Assembly (NCBI RefSeq): GCF_017874315.1
Contig: NZ_JAGGLG010000004.1
Location: 62,001-126,000, forward strand
Direction: 5' to 3'
Length of the DNA stretch: 64,000 nucleotides
Source: Symbiobacterium terraclitae
GTDB lineage: Bacteria > Bacillota > Sulfobacillia > Symbiobacteriales > Symbiobacteriaceae
Positions within the stretch are counted from its first letter, which is position 1, and each line of letters begins with the position of its first letter. The position numbers were made by a program, and so were the translations under genes. Below, in pieces: positions 40,907 through 49,676 of this stretch. The notes beneath the pieces were generated by a model that had not been told where the DNA came from, did not search any database, and saw only the letters and a program-made list of their open reading frames with translations.

Positions 40907-42163
40907 CTACACAAACGCCTCCCAGACCACGTTCCCCAGCCGCAGCCCCCGGTCCGTCAGCCGCAGGTGCCCCTCGCTCCACTCGAGCAGTCCCTGCTCC
41001 CGGAGCCGGTCCACCGCCGGGCCGTACACCTCGCAGATGCCGACGCCGAACCGGTCCCGGAACCGTGCGTCGCTGATCCCCTCCAGCAGCCGGAGCCCCA
41101 TGAACATCGTCTCCGCCATCTCCGCGCGCCGGTCGATGGCCTCCCCGGCCTCCACGGGGAGCTCGCCCCGCTCCAGGGCGCGCCGGTAGGCGCCGGGGTG
41201 CTTCACGTTCCAGAACCGGTACTGCTGGCCGGGACGGCCGGGCGCCGTGATCACCTCTCCGAGGCCCTGCACCCGGGAGGCGCTGAGGCCCGGCCGGGGA
41301 GCCCCCAGGTTGCCCAGGGGCGCGGCCAGCCGCAGGAAGGAGTGGGCGCCGCAGCCGAGCCCCAGGTAGTGCTCGTTCCGCCAGTAGATCAGGTTGTGCC
41401 GGCAGCGGAAGCCGGGGCGGGCGTAGTTGGAGACCTCGTACTGCGCGAACCCGGCCGCCTCCAGCCGCGCCTTCCCCGCGCGGAACATCTCCTCCTCCGC
41501 CTCCTCGGGCGGCAGGTTCAGCCGGCCCGCCTGCCACTCCCGGTGGAAGGGGGTGCCCTCCTCCACGATCAGGCTGTAGGCGCTGATGTGCGTGGGTCCC
41601 AGGGAGAGCGCCCACTCGACGGTGTCGCGGAAGTCGCCGGCCGTCTGCCCCGGCAGGCCGTACATCAGGTCGAGGTTGATGTTGCCGAAGCCGGCCCGCC
41701 GGGCCGCCGCGACCGCCTCCTCCACATCCGCCGCCGTGTGGATGCGCCCCAGGCGCCTGAGCAGGTGCGCCTGCCGGGCCTGCGCGCCGAAGGAGATGCG
41801 GGTCGCCCCCGCGGCGCGGGCCAGGTGCAGCTTCTCCCCCTCCAGGTCCACCGTGCCGGGGTTGGCCTCCACCGTCACCTCGGCGTCAGGCGCAAGGTGA
41901 AATCGCCGGCGGATCGCCGTCAGCACGCGGGCGAGCTGCGTCCCCTCGAGCAGCGTCGGCGTGCCGCCGCCCACGAAGACGGTGGCCACCTGCTCCCCGG
42001 CCAGCTCGGGCCGCGCCGCCCAGAGGTCCATCTCGGCCAGGAGCGCGTCGACGTACCGCGCCTGCTCCTCCCGGTCGGAGCCCGCGTGGCTGTTGAAATC
42101 GCAGTAGCCGCACTTGTGCTGGCAGTACGGGATGTGCACGTAGAGCCCGATGGGCACGGCCAT
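40907..42163 (-). CDS. hemW: HemW, heme chaperone (radical SAM, HemN-like)
   Basis: A 418-residue radical SAM protein. GLYVHIPYCQHKCGYCDFNS carries the CxxxCxxC cluster site; VFVGGGTPTLLE, EVTVEANPGT, ISFGAQ and the HemN-type C-terminal domain follow. It has the HemW form rather than the extra N-terminal extension of true HemN. HemW homologues insert heme into respiratory enzymes. It lies downstream of lepA, as in Bacillus, across a hairpin at 42179-42204. Confidence 0.93.
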   Translation of the reverse strand: MAVPIGLYVHIPYCQHKCGYCDFNSHAGSDREEQARYVDALLAEMDLWAARPELAGEQVATVFVGGGTPTLLEGTQLARVLTAIRRRFHLAPDAEVTVEANPGTVDLEGEKLHLARAAGATRISFGAQARQAHLLRRLGRIHTAADVEEAVAAARRAGFGNINLDLMYGLPGQTAGDFRDTVEWALSLGPTHISAYSLIVEEGTPFHREWQAGRLNLPPEEAEEEMFRAGKARLEAAGFAQYEVSNYARPGFRCRHNLIYWRNEHYLGLGCGAHSFLRLAAPLGNLGAPRPGLSASRVQGLGEVITAPGRPGQQYRFWNVKHPGAYRRALERGELPVEAGEAIDRRAEMAETMFMGLRLLEGISDARFRDRFGVGICEVYGPAVDRLREQGLLEWSEGHLRLTDRGLRLGNVVWEAFV

Positions 42164-42178
42164 GCCCCCTCAATACAG

Positions 42179-42204
42179 CGGCCGGGCCCTGTGGAGCCCG
42201 GCCG
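42179..42204 (-). terminator. Hairpin between lepA and hemW
   Basis: CGGCCGGGC (42179-42187) pairs with GCCCGGCCG (42196-42204). No T run; possible attenuator. Confidence 0.45.
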
Positions 42205-42210
42205 GCGGAG

Positions 42211-44022
42211 CTAGTCGTCGTCGGAATCGGTGGAGAGCACCGCCATGAACGCCTCCTGCGGAATCTCGACGGAGCCGACCGCCTTCATCCGCTTCTTGCC
42301 CTCCTTCTGCTTCTCCAGCAGCTTGCGCTTGCGGGTGACGTCGCCGCCGTAGCACTTGGCCAGCACGTCCTTGCGGAGGGGGGCGATGTTCTCGCGCGCC
42401 AGGATCTTGTTGCCGATGGCCGCCTGGATCGGCACCTCGAACAGCTGCCGCGGGATCAGCTTGCGCAGGCGGGTCACCAGCGACCGACCCAGCTTCTGCG
42501 CCTTGTCGCGGTGGACGATGCACGAGAGCGCATCAACGGGATCGCCGTTGAGCAGGATGTCCATCTTCACCATGTCCGCCTGCTCGTATCCCGTCACCTC
42601 GTAGTCGAAGCTGGCGTAGCCCCGGGAGCGGGTCTTCAGCTGGTCGAAGAAGTCGTACATGATCTCGGACAGCGGCAGCTTGTAGTGCAGGTTGACCCGC
42701 TTCTCGTTCAGGTACTCCATGTTGATGAAGGTTCCCCGCCGGTCCTGGCAGAGCTCCATCAGCGGGCCGACGTACTCGGAGGGGGTGATGATCGAGGCCT
42801 TGACGACGGGCTCCTCCACGCTCTCGATCATGGTCTGGTCGGGCCAGTCGGCCGGGTTCTCGATCATCACCTGCCCGCCGCCCGTCAGGTTGATGCGGTA
42901 GACCACGTTGGGGGCGGTGGTGATCAGGTTCAGGTCAAACTCCCGCTCCAGCCGCTCCTGGATCACGTCCATGTGCAGGAGGCCCAGGAAGCCGCAGCGG
43001 AAGCCGAAGCCCAGCGCCTCCGACGTCTCCGGCTCGAAGGAGAGCGAGGCGTCGTTGAGCTGCAGCTTCTCCAGGGCGTCGCGCAGGCGGCCGTAGTCGT
43101 TGGACTCCACGGGATAGAGGCCCGTGAAGACCATGGGCGTGGCCTTGCGGTAGCCCGGCAGGGGCTCGCGGGCCGGGTTGTCGGCCCGGGTGATGGTATC
43201 GCCCACCCGGACGTTCTTGACCTCCCGGATGGCGGCGGCCAGGGCCCCCACCTCGCCCGCCCGCAGCTCGTCCACGGGGGTGAGCCCGGGGCGGAAGACA
43301 TAGAGGTCGTCGACGATGAACTCCTTGCCGGTGGCCATGAACCTGATGCGGTCGCCCTTCCGGACCGTGCCGTCGAATACCCGGAAGTAGGTCACGACGC
43401 CCTTGTACGAGTCATAGAAGGAGTCGTAGATGAGGGCGCGCAGCGGCGCCCGCTCGTCGCCCTGCGGCGGCGGGACGAAGTTGACCACGGCCTCGAGGAT
43501 CTCCTTCATCCCGATGCCCGTCTTGGCCGACGCCATGATGGCGATCGAGGTATCGAGGCCGATGACCTCCTCGATCTCCCGCTTCACCTTCTCCGGCTCG
43601 GCTGAGGGCAGGTCGATCTTGTTGATCACCGGGATGATCTCGAGGTCGTGCTCCAGGGCCATATAGACATTGGCGAGCGTCTGCGCCTCGATGCCCTGCG
43701 AGGCGTCCACCACCAGCAGGGCGCCCTCGCAGGCCGCCAGCGCACGGGAGACCTCGTAGGTGAAGTCGACGTGCCCTGGCGTGTCGATGAGGTTGAGGAC
43801 GTAGTGCTCGCCATCGTCGGCCGTGTAGTCCATGCGCACGGACTGCGCCTTGATGGTGATGCCCCGCTCCCGCTCCAGGTCCATGGTGTCCAGGACCTGA
43901 TCCTCCATCTCCCGCTTGGTCAGCACCCCGGTGAACTCGATCAGGCGGTCGGCCAGGGTGGACTTGCCGTGGTCGATGTGGGCGATGATGCAGAAGTTGC
44001 GGATGTGCTTCTGGTCGACCAT
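42211..44022 (-). CDS. lepA: Elongation factor 4 (ribosomal back-translocase LepA)
   Basis: A 603-residue translational GTPase. G1 [15 protein letters not shown]2-region [11 protein letters not shown]3 [12 protein letters not shown]4 VINKIDLP, then the LepA-specific C-terminal domain ending around [33 protein letters not shown] with GAGGAGAG. It has its own promoter. Confidence 0.97.
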   Translation of the reverse strand: MVDQKHIRNFCIIAHIDHGKSTLADRLIEFTGVLTKREMEDQVLDTMDLERERGITIKAQSVRMDYTADDGEHYVLNLIDTPGHVDFTYEVSRALAACEGALLVVDASQGIEAQTLANVYMALEHDLEIIPVINKIDLPSAEPEKVKREIEEVIGLDTSIAIMASAKTGIGMKEILEAVVNFVPPPQGDERAPLRALIYDSFYDSYKGVVTYFRVFDGTVRKGDRIRFMATGKEFIVDDLYVFRPGLTPVDELRAGEVGALAAAIREVKNVRVGDTITRADNPAREPLPGYRKATPMVFTGLYPVESNDYGRLRDALEKLQLNDASLSFEPETSEALGFGFRCGFLGLLHMDVIQERLEREFDLNLITTAPNVVYRINLTGGGQVMIENPADWPDQTMIESVEEPVVKASIITPSEYVGPLMELCQDRRGTFINMEYLNEKRVNLHYKLPLSEIMYDFFDQLKTRSRGYASFDYEVTGYEQADMVKMDILLNGDPVDALSCIVHRDKAQKLGRSLVTRLRKLIPRQLFEVPIQAAIGNKILARENIAPLRKDVLAKCYGGDVTRKRKLLEKQKEGKKRMKAVGSVEIPQEAFMAVLSTDSDDD

Positions 44023-44060
44023 TCTCTCCTCTTTCTGCCCCCCAGAACAGGCTTCAGAGT

Positions 44061-44090
44061 ATTATATCACCACCTGTGCGAGGGGCACAA
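44061..44090 (-). promoter_or_regulatory. Promoter of lepA
   Basis: Minus strand TTGTGC (44085-44090), 18 bp, TATAAT (44061-44066). Confidence 0.75.
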
Positions 44091-44126
44091 CGCCTGGGGG
44101 CGCGGGGCGGCCTGCGCCGCCGTGCT

Positions 44127-45296
44127 TCAGGGTGAACCCGGGTACTCGCCGGCCCGAAGCAGTTCTACGAGGGCCTCGGCCACGTGGTCCACGGCCCGCG
44201 CCGCCTCGTCGAACGTGTTCAGGGCGTTGCCGATCTCCAGCAGGATCGCCCCGGGGAGCAGGTCCTGGTTGTACCGGGCCTGCGGGGTCAGCGTGGGCAG
44301 GGTGATGCCGGGGTTGGCTTCCTCCATCTTCGCCATCAGCGCCTCGCAGAAGGCCAGGTTCTCCTGCCAGTGGGTCAGGTCGTCGCGGGCGCCGATCACG
44401 CAGCGGACCCTGGCCACCGGCAGCCCGTCGATGTACGTCGTGGCGTCCAGGTCCATGTTGCCGTCCCGGTGCAGGTCGAGCAGCACCTTCACCGTGGGCG
44501 CCTCCCGCAGAATCTGCTGGGCGGTGGCCCGGGAGGACTGGTAGGCGTAGTCGTAGCCCAGCTCCTGGTGCCGGAACGGGGCGTGGACCGTGGTCACGCC
44601 CAGGTCCCTCAGCCGGTGAGCCAGGATCTCGCCGATGTCGACGATGGTCGGCTTGCTGTGGTCGTAGGACGCGATCTGGATCAGGTCCTGGTCGGTGCTG
44701 ACGGCCAGGTCGGGGAACTCCGAGATGTATGCCTCGTAGTCGTGCGTGTGGTAGATGCCCACCAGCGGCAACCCCCCGTTGACCACGGGAGGCCGCCGCG
44801 CCGGCTCAGGCGCGCGCTGCGCCGGCACCGGCGGGGGCTCCTCGGGTCCGGGGCTCTCGCCCGACGGGATGGCCGGCCCCGGCGACACGGGTCGCACGGG
44901 CTCTGCCTGCAGCCGCAGGAACGGCAGGGCGGCCTGGAACAGCGTCTGCGGGCGCTGCTGGCCCTGGCCTGTCCACAAGAAGCGCAAGTCGCGCCGCTCC
45001 TCCGTCGCGGGCATACCGGACACGGCGAGGACGGGCAGGGCCGTTCGCAGCATCCGCTGCGCCGCGGGCAGCCCGGGGCGGAAGAACTGCAGCCAGAGGG
45101 GCGGCGGCTCCTTCTCCGCCCCGTGCGCCCCGGAGGAGGCCGTGGACTCGGACATCGCCGGCACGGTGCCGGCGACCGGGGGCTGACGGTTCACCAGCAG
45201 GCCGATCATGGCCGTGATCACCAGCACGTAGGCGACCAGGAGCGGCCTCGCCGTCCACAGGTTGCGGTCGATGGGACTCACCTCGCCTGCTCTCAA
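44127..45296 (-). CDS. spoIIP: Stage II sporulation protein P
   Basis: A 389-residue protein with one N-terminal membrane segment (LLVAYVLVITAMIGLLV), a Pro/Glu-rich linker (EEPPPVPAQRAPEP) and the SpoIIP amidase/endopeptidase domain: VGIYHTHDYEAY, a VLLDLHRDGN motif and LPGAILLEIGNALNTFDEA, with the His/Glu zinc residues. SpoIIP cleaves septal peptidoglycan with SpoIID during engulfment. Next to lepA as in Bacillus. gpr, its usual neighbour, is not in the window. Confidence 0.93.
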   Translation of the reverse strand: MRAGEVSPIDRNLWTARPLLVAYVLVITAMIGLLVNRQPPVAGTVPAMSESTASSGAHGAEKEPPPLWLQFFRPGLPAAQRMLRTALPVLAVSGMPATEERRDLRFLWTGQGQQRPQTLFQAALPFLRLQAEPVRPVSPGPAIPSGESPGPEEPPPVPAQRAPEPARRPPVVNGGLPLVGIYHTHDYEAYISEFPDLAVSTDQDLIQIASYDHSKPTIVDIGEILAHRLRDLGVTTVHAPFRHQELGYDYAYQSSRATAQQILREAPTVKVLLDLHRDGNMDLDATTYIDGLPVARVRCVIGARDDLTHWQENLAFCEALMAKMEEANPGITLPTLTPQARYNQDLLPGAILLEIGNALNTFDEAARAVDHVAEALVELLRAGEYPGSP

Positions 45297-45357
45297 TGGG
45301 CCTACCCATGTCTACGGACAGGCTGCCTGCATTATGACAAGCGAGGGACAAGCAAGA

Positions 45358-45384
45358 GCCCCCGGCCCGGGACGGGTCGGGGGC
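45358..45384 (-). terminator. Terminator of greA
   Basis: GCCCCCGGCCCG (45358-45369) and GGGTCGGGGGC (45374-45384) form the stem, followed on the minus strand by TCTTGCTTGT. Confidence 0.7.
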
Positions 45385-45398
45385 GCCAGCCGCAGTAT

Positions 45399-45881
45399 CT
45401 ACTTCACGTCCAGGATCTCGAACTTGATGTTCCCGATGGGCGCCTCGACTTCCACGACCTCGCCCTTGGTCCTGCCCATGATGGCCCGGCCGACGGGGGA
45501 CTCGTTGGAGATCTTGTTCTTGCCCGGGTCCGCCTCCACGGTGCCCACGATGGTGTACTCCACCACGTCCCCGTACTCCAGGTCCTTCAGCACCACCGTG
45601 GAGCCGAGCCTCACGGTGCCCGCCGCAGCGCCGGCCTCCTCCTCGTCGAGCACCACCGCGTTGCGGAGCATGTTCTCCAGCATCGTGATGCGCCCCTCGA
45701 CAAATGCCTGCTCGTTGCGGGCATCGTCGTACTCGGAGTTCTCGGAGAGGTCGCCGTACGAACGGGCCTCCTTCAGCCGCTCCGCCACCTCTTTCCGCTT
45801 GACGTTGCGCAGGTAGTCCAGCTCCTCCTGGAGCTTCTGCAGACCTTCCGGCGACAACACAACGGGCTTGTTATCTTCCAT
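45399..45881 (-). CDS. greA: Transcription elongation factor GreA
   Basis: A 160-residue Gre factor. The N-terminal coiled coil has LQEELDYLRNVKRKEVAERLKEAR and the acidic tip DLSENSEYDDARNEQAFVEGRI; the C-terminal FKBP-like domain ends EVVEVEAPIGNIKFEIL. It rescues backtracked RNA polymerase by stimulating cleavage. Own promoter and terminator. Confidence 0.97.
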   Translation of the reverse strand: MEDNKPVVLSPEGLQKLQEELDYLRNVKRKEVAERLKEARSYGDLSENSEYDDARNEQAFVEGRITMLENMLRNAVVLDEEEAGAAAGTVRLGSTVVLKDLEYGDVVEYTIVGTVEADPGKNKISNESPVGRAIMGRTKGEVVEVEAPIGNIKFEILDVK

Positions 45882-45981
45882 CTGCCATTCTCCTCACGAT
45901 ACACCAGATTGCCGCCCCTCCGGACGACCGGGGCAAAAAAGAAGACCCAAGCAGACCTTTTGCCCGCTGGTATCGGGTGCT

Positions 45982-46010
45982 ATTGTACCTCCGGCGTGGA
46001 CCAGAATCAA
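45982..46010 (-). promoter_or_regulatory. Promoter of greA
   Basis: Minus strand TTGATT (46005-46010), 17 bp, TACAAT (45982-45987). Confidence 0.78.
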
Positions 46011-46033
46011 GCGATTTATCTGTTCTAGCTGTT

Positions 46034-46282
46034 CTAGTCGACAGGACGGCCGGACAGCCTTCCCTTGAGCCGGAACTCCAGCGCCTCCACAGCCTCGCCG
46101 TAGTAGGTGACCGGCTTCTGGTCCGGCACGAACAGGGTCGCCTGCCATCCGCCGAAGAAGCCAGAGACGACGAAGTGATACCCGGGCCCCCTCACGGTGA
46201 CTGACTCGGCATCGTCAGGTCCGGGCTCGACCGTGCAGTTCATCCGCCGCGCCAGTTCCGTGGCAACCTCCTGCAGATTCAT
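46034..46282 (-). CDS. Small protein of 82 residues, unknown
   Basis: Start chosen at ATG 46282 (MNLQEVATELARRMN) with a GGGAGGGA site; the frame is open to 46336 but without support. One alpha-beta domain is suggested: an N-terminal helix, YHFVVSGFFGGWQATLFVP strands, then VTYYGEAVEALEFRLKGRL. No family recognised. It precedes the greA promoter on the same strand. Confidence 0.6.
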   Translation of the reverse strand: MNLQEVATELARRMNCTVEPGPDDAESVTVRGPGYHFVVSGFFGGWQATLFVPDQKPVTYYGEAVEALEFRLKGRLSGRPVD

Positions 46283-46372
46283 CGGAAGCGGGTCCCTCCC
46301 CCCTGGGCAGACAGAATCATGGCAATAGCGTACCACAGCAAGGCAGCCCGGTACAGGTGCGGGCCGCGACCG

Positions 46373-47548
46373 CTACTTCTCCGGGTTGAGGCGGAAGGCG
46401 CCCAGGCGGGGCCACCACTCCTCGGGCTCGAGCCCGAGCCGCCAGACGGCGATCCCCTTCAGATTATACTGGTAGGCGAGGCGGAGTTTCGCATCCAGGC
46501 TCCGCTCGTCAGGAAACCAGGCGATGCGCGGTCCCTCGTCCGACTCGAACACTACCTTATTCTCCCCAACGACCGGATCCCACTGCACCTCTCCGCCGAA
46601 GTCGGCGGCGCGCTGGGCCATGCGGCCGGGGCCGTAGGCCGCGTTGGTCTCCGTCCCCATCTCCGGGTCCAGCGACCACTCGTAGCCGTAAAGCGGCACG
46701 CCCAGCACGATCTTCTGCGACGGCATGACCCCCACGGCGTAGCGGACCACCCGCTCCACCCAGCCGAGGGAGGCGACGGGGCCGGGCTCGCCGCCAATCC
46801 AGTGCTCGTCGTAGGCCATGATGTAGAACTGGTCGACGATCTGGCCGACGGCCTCGTAGTCCGTTGCGCCGCCCCAGCCCGTCGTGGTGTCGGACGTCTT
46901 GGCGGCGGCGGCCACCGAGAGCGTGAGCCCCAGCGGCTCAAGCCGCCCCTTCAGCCGCCGGAGAAACTCGGTGTAGGCCTCGCGGTCCTCGGCGGGGATG
47001 TTCTCGAAGTCGATCTGGATCCCCGCCACGCCCAGCCGGTCGGCCTCGGCCAGCATGGCGCTGATCGCCCGCTCCTGCACCCGCGGGTCGGTGAGGATCC
47101 GGTGCGCCAGGTCGGGGTCGAAGCCGGCGTCGCTGAAGTTGCCGAACAGCAGGACGCGCTTCTGCTGGCCGGTGACGCCGCGGATCAGCTCGGGGTCCTT
47201 CCCGACGGCGTTGCCCTCCCAGTCGAACCCGTAGCCGAAGATCACCACCTGGTCCATGTGCGGCGCGTTCAGCCGCACGGACTCCAGCGAATCGGCGTCG
47301 TAATCCACATAGTACCCGGTGATCCAGAATCCATCCCCCGGCGCCGAGGTGTCCAGCGGCCGGTTCAGGTATGCCCGCAGCCACAGCGGGTCGAAGGGGG
47401 AGTGCGGGGCCGTTCGCTGCCCCAGGACGAACCCGCCCACGCCGGTGGCCACGCCGACCAGTACGGTCGCGAGCAGCAGGCCGCCGGTGCGCTGTCGGGG
47501 CCTGGGGGGCGGCGTCGCGATCTGTTTCCCGGCCTCCGGAATTGACAA
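46373..47548 (-). CDS. Membrane-anchored GH18-like protein (YaaH/SleL type)
   Basis: A 391-residue protein. A cytoplasmic N-terminus and one membrane segment (GGLLLATVLVGVATGVGGFVL) precede a GH18 barrel: FWITGYYVDYDADS, VLLFGNFSD, the catalytic-strand motif GVAGIQIDFENIPAEDR with the acid Glu in DFEN, FYIMAYDEHW and GVPLYGYEW. Such proteins are cortex-lytic N-acetylglucosaminidases or spore-germination glycosidases; no LysM repeats are present. TTG start after a GGGGTG site. Confidence 0.86.
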   Translation of the reverse strand: MSIPEAGKQIATPPPRPRQRTGGLLLATVLVGVATGVGGFVLGQRTAPHSPFDPLWLRAYLNRPLDTSAPGDGFWITGYYVDYDADSLESVRLNAPHMDQVVIFGYGFDWEGNAVGKDPELIRGVTGQQKRVLLFGNFSDAGFDPDLAHRILTDPRVQERAISAMLAEADRLGVAGIQIDFENIPAEDREAYTEFLRRLKGRLEPLGLTLSVAAAAKTSDTTTGWGGATDYEAVGQIVDQFYIMAYDEHWIGGEPGPVASLGWVERVVRYAVGVMPSQKIVLGVPLYGYEWSLDPEMGTETNAAYGPGRMAQRAADFGGEVQWDPVVGENKVVFESDEGPRIAWFPDERSLDAKLRLAYQYNLKGIAVWRLGLEPEEWWPRLGAFRLNPEK

Positions 47549-47693
47549 TCGGCATCACCCCAGCGCATTTCGGCCCGCGGAGCGAACCATGGGCCGTTCG
47601 CTGTTAGGACGACGCCAACCCGGGAAAGGTTCGGGCATGGAATGAGCCCCCCTGCAGACTGGCAAGGGGGGCTGCCCGCGGGAACAGGCCTGA

Positions 47694-48065
47694 TCAGCGC
47701 AGTTGCGTGGGGACGAAGGCGTCGGCGAGCCCGATGATGAACGCGGCGATCAGCGCACCCCACCAGGTGACGCCCAACCACCCTGGGAAGAGCCAGCCGG
47801 TCAGGTAGATGATCACCGCAGCGGAGATAAACCCTGCCACTCCCCGTCCGGCGGGCGACGCCCCCCGACCCAGCAGCGCCTGTGCAACCCAGCCGAGGGC
47901 AGCGATGACCAGCGAGGAGAAGAGCGCTCCCCAGAAGCCGTTCACCTGAAAGCCCGGCGTCAGCCAGCTCACCACCATCAGCACCAGCGCCGATATGACG
48001 AAGCGCACAATTGCACCCAGCACAGCCCGGTTCACCTCCTTTTCCCTGCCCAGTAGTCTGGGCAC
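47694..48065 (-). CDS. Phage holin family 4 / YvlD-type membrane protein
   Basis: A 123-residue protein with four membrane segments (FVISALVLMVVSWL, FWGALFSSLVIAALGWVAQ, VAGFISAAVIIYLTGWLF, WWGALIAAFIIGLADAF). This matches PF04020, a family named after holins but found as chromosomal envelope genes (for example YvlD). Stands alone, divergent from rpsT. Function unknown. Confidence 0.8.
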   Translation of the reverse strand: MPRLLGREKEVNRAVLGAIVRFVISALVLMVVSWLTPGFQVNGFWGALFSSLVIAALGWVAQALLGRGASPAGRGVAGFISAAVIIYLTGWLFPGWLGVTWWGALIAAFIIGLADAFVPTQLR

Positions 48066-48098
48066 GCGACAAATCGGTTATTCACGGCGGGATCTCCC

Positions 48099-48127
48099 TT
48101 GCGTACCAGTAAGTCGCGTGGTAGAAT
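48099..48127 (+). promoter_or_regulatory. Promoter of rpsT
   Basis: TTGCGT (48099-48104), 17 bp, TAGAAT (48122-48127), 22 bp before the start codon. Confidence 0.78.
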
Positions 48128-48148
48128 ACCCACGTTGGAGGTGAGGAA

Positions 48149-48409
48149 TTGGCTAACACGAAGTCTGCGAAGAAGCGTGCCCTGATCGCCGCGAAGCGTA
48201 CGCTGCGCAATAAGATGGTCAAGTCCAGCCTCCGGACGGCAATTCGCAAGTACCGGGAGGCTGTTGGCACTGAGAACGCGCAGGCCCTGCTGAACCAGGC
48301 CTTCTCCGCGCTCGACCGGGCCGCCACGAAGGGTGTCATCCACAAGAACACCGCCGCCCGCAAGAAGGCGCGTCTCGCCAAGAAGCTGGCCGCGGTAGCC
48401 AACGGCTGA
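48149..48409 (+). CDS. rpsT: 30S ribosomal protein S20
   Basis: An 86-residue basic helical protein, MANTKSAKKRALIAAKRTLRN to AARKKARLAKKLAAV, typical bS20. TTG start right after GGAGGTGAGGAA. Divergent in orientation from holA, the same arrangement as in Bacillus. Confidence 0.96.
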   Translation: MANTKSAKKRALIAAKRTLRNKMVKSSLRTAIRKYREAVGTENAQALLNQAFSALDRAATKGVIHKNTAARKKARLAKKLAAVANG

Positions 48410-48436
48410 ACGATCAGACGTACACACGCGCAAGAG

Positions 48437-48465
48437 GCCCCAACCGCATCTGCTGCGGTTGGGGC
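48437..48465. terminator. Shared terminator of rpsT and holA
   Basis: GCCCCAACCGCA (48437-48448), loop TCTGC, TGCGGTTGGGGC (48454-48465), then TCCTTCGTTTCC on the plus strand. It lies between the two convergent gene ends. Confidence 0.85.
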
Positions 48466-48482
48466 TCCTTCGTTTCCGCGCC

Positions 48483-49550
48483 TCACTCGCCCATGAGCTC
48501 GACGACCACGGTCTCCAGCGTCAGCCGCGGGTCGAACCCGGACTTCATCGCCAGGTCGGCCTCCAGCAGCCGCTCCAGCGCCCGGTGAACCTGGCTCCGC
48601 GGCACGGCCCGCGCGTGGTCCGCCAGCTTGCCGTACGCGTACGGGTGCATGTGCGCCTGCGCGGCCGCGTCGCGCCGGTTGAGTCCGCGGTCCTCCAGCG
48701 CCTTGACCAGGAGCACCTGCCGGAAGCGGTTGGTGATGGCGACGAGCAGCTGGAGCGGGTGGTCCACCTGGCGCAGCAGCCTGTCGAGCAGGGCGATCGC
48801 CCGCGCGCGGTCCCTGTGCAGCACCGCGTCGGTCAGGCGGAAGATCTCCGTCTCGGCCATGTTGGCCACCATGCGCTCCACGTCGCGCGCCTGGATCTCT
48901 CGGGCCTTGCCCGCGTAGAGCACGAGCTTCTCCAGTTCGCCGTCCAGCAGCCGCAGGTCGGTGCCGACGCGCTCGACCAGCAGGCCGGCCGCCCGCGTGT
49001 TCAGGTGCTTCCCCCGGGACTGGGCGCGGTTCTGGACCCACATCACCGCGTCCTCGGGCTTGAGCGGCCGGCACTCCACGACCGCCCCGGCTGCGGCGAG
49101 CGCCTTCGTCACCTTCCGCCGGGCATCCACGGCGCCGGCGGTGAAGAGCAGGACGGTGGAGGGCACGGGCGCCTTCAGGTAGTGCAGCAGCGCGCCGTCG
49201 CCGCCGCCCGACGGCTCCGCCTCGTCGGGCGACCCCTCTCCGACCCCGGGAGGCGCCTCCTTCTCGGCGCCGCCCTTCCGGCGCGGCACGATCGCCGGGC
49301 AGTCCTTCACCACGACGAGGCGGCGCTCGGCAAAGAAGGGCTGCGTCTCCGCCAGGCTCAGGGCCTGGGCGATCTGGTCCGGGCCGGGCTCCAGCACGTG
49401 GTAATTGAAGTCCGCCGACTCGGGCCGCACCACGGCAGCGCGCAGGGCGCGGTGCACCTCCTCGATGAGGAACGGCTCGCCCCCGTGAACGAGGTAGACC
49501 GGCCGGATCCGGCCCTGGCCGATCTCGGTCAGCGCTTCATGGTAATGCAA
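48483..49550 (-). CDS. holA: DNA polymerase III subunit delta
   Basis: A 355-residue clamp-loader subunit. PVYLVHGGEPFLIEEVHRAL opens the AAA-like domain; FFAERRLVVVKDCPAI and the collar domain with LLDRLLRQVDHPLQLLVAITNRFRQVLLVK follow. A variable Glu/Pro/Gly-rich insertion lies near residues 95-120. TTG start. Located next to comEC with one extra gene between, near the classical comEC-holA-rpsT order. Confidence 0.93.
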   Translation of the reverse strand: MHYHEALTEIGQGRIRPVYLVHGGEPFLIEEVHRALRAAVVRPESADFNYHVLEPGPDQIAQALSLAETQPFFAERRLVVVKDCPAIVPRRKGGAEKEAPPGVGEGSPDEAEPSGGGDGALLHYLKAPVPSTVLLFTAGAVDARRKVTKALAAAGAVVECRPLKPEDAVMWVQNRAQSRGKHLNTRAAGLLVERVGTDLRLLDGELEKLVLYAGKAREIQARDVERMVANMAETEIFRLTDAVLHRDRARAIALLDRLLRQVDHPLQLLVAITNRFRQVLLVKALEDRGLNRRDAAAQAHMHPYAYGKLADHARAVPRSQVHRALERLLEADLAMKSGFDPRLTLETVVVELMGE

Positions 49551-49676
49551 CGCACCGCCACTCCCTCAGCATCGTCTGACTGCAGGGATTCGGGATCGCG
49601 CGCCGCCCTCCCTGCAGGAGCACCATGGCCGCGGATGGAATCTATGAGCACCTGCTGTCCACAAGGAGGCGATCGC

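Noticed and set aside
48459-49676. Upstream extension of the alkaline-phosphatase-like frame over holA
   Set aside because: The first 406 codons are antisense to holA and lack protein character; GTG 49677 has a clear AAGGAGG site.
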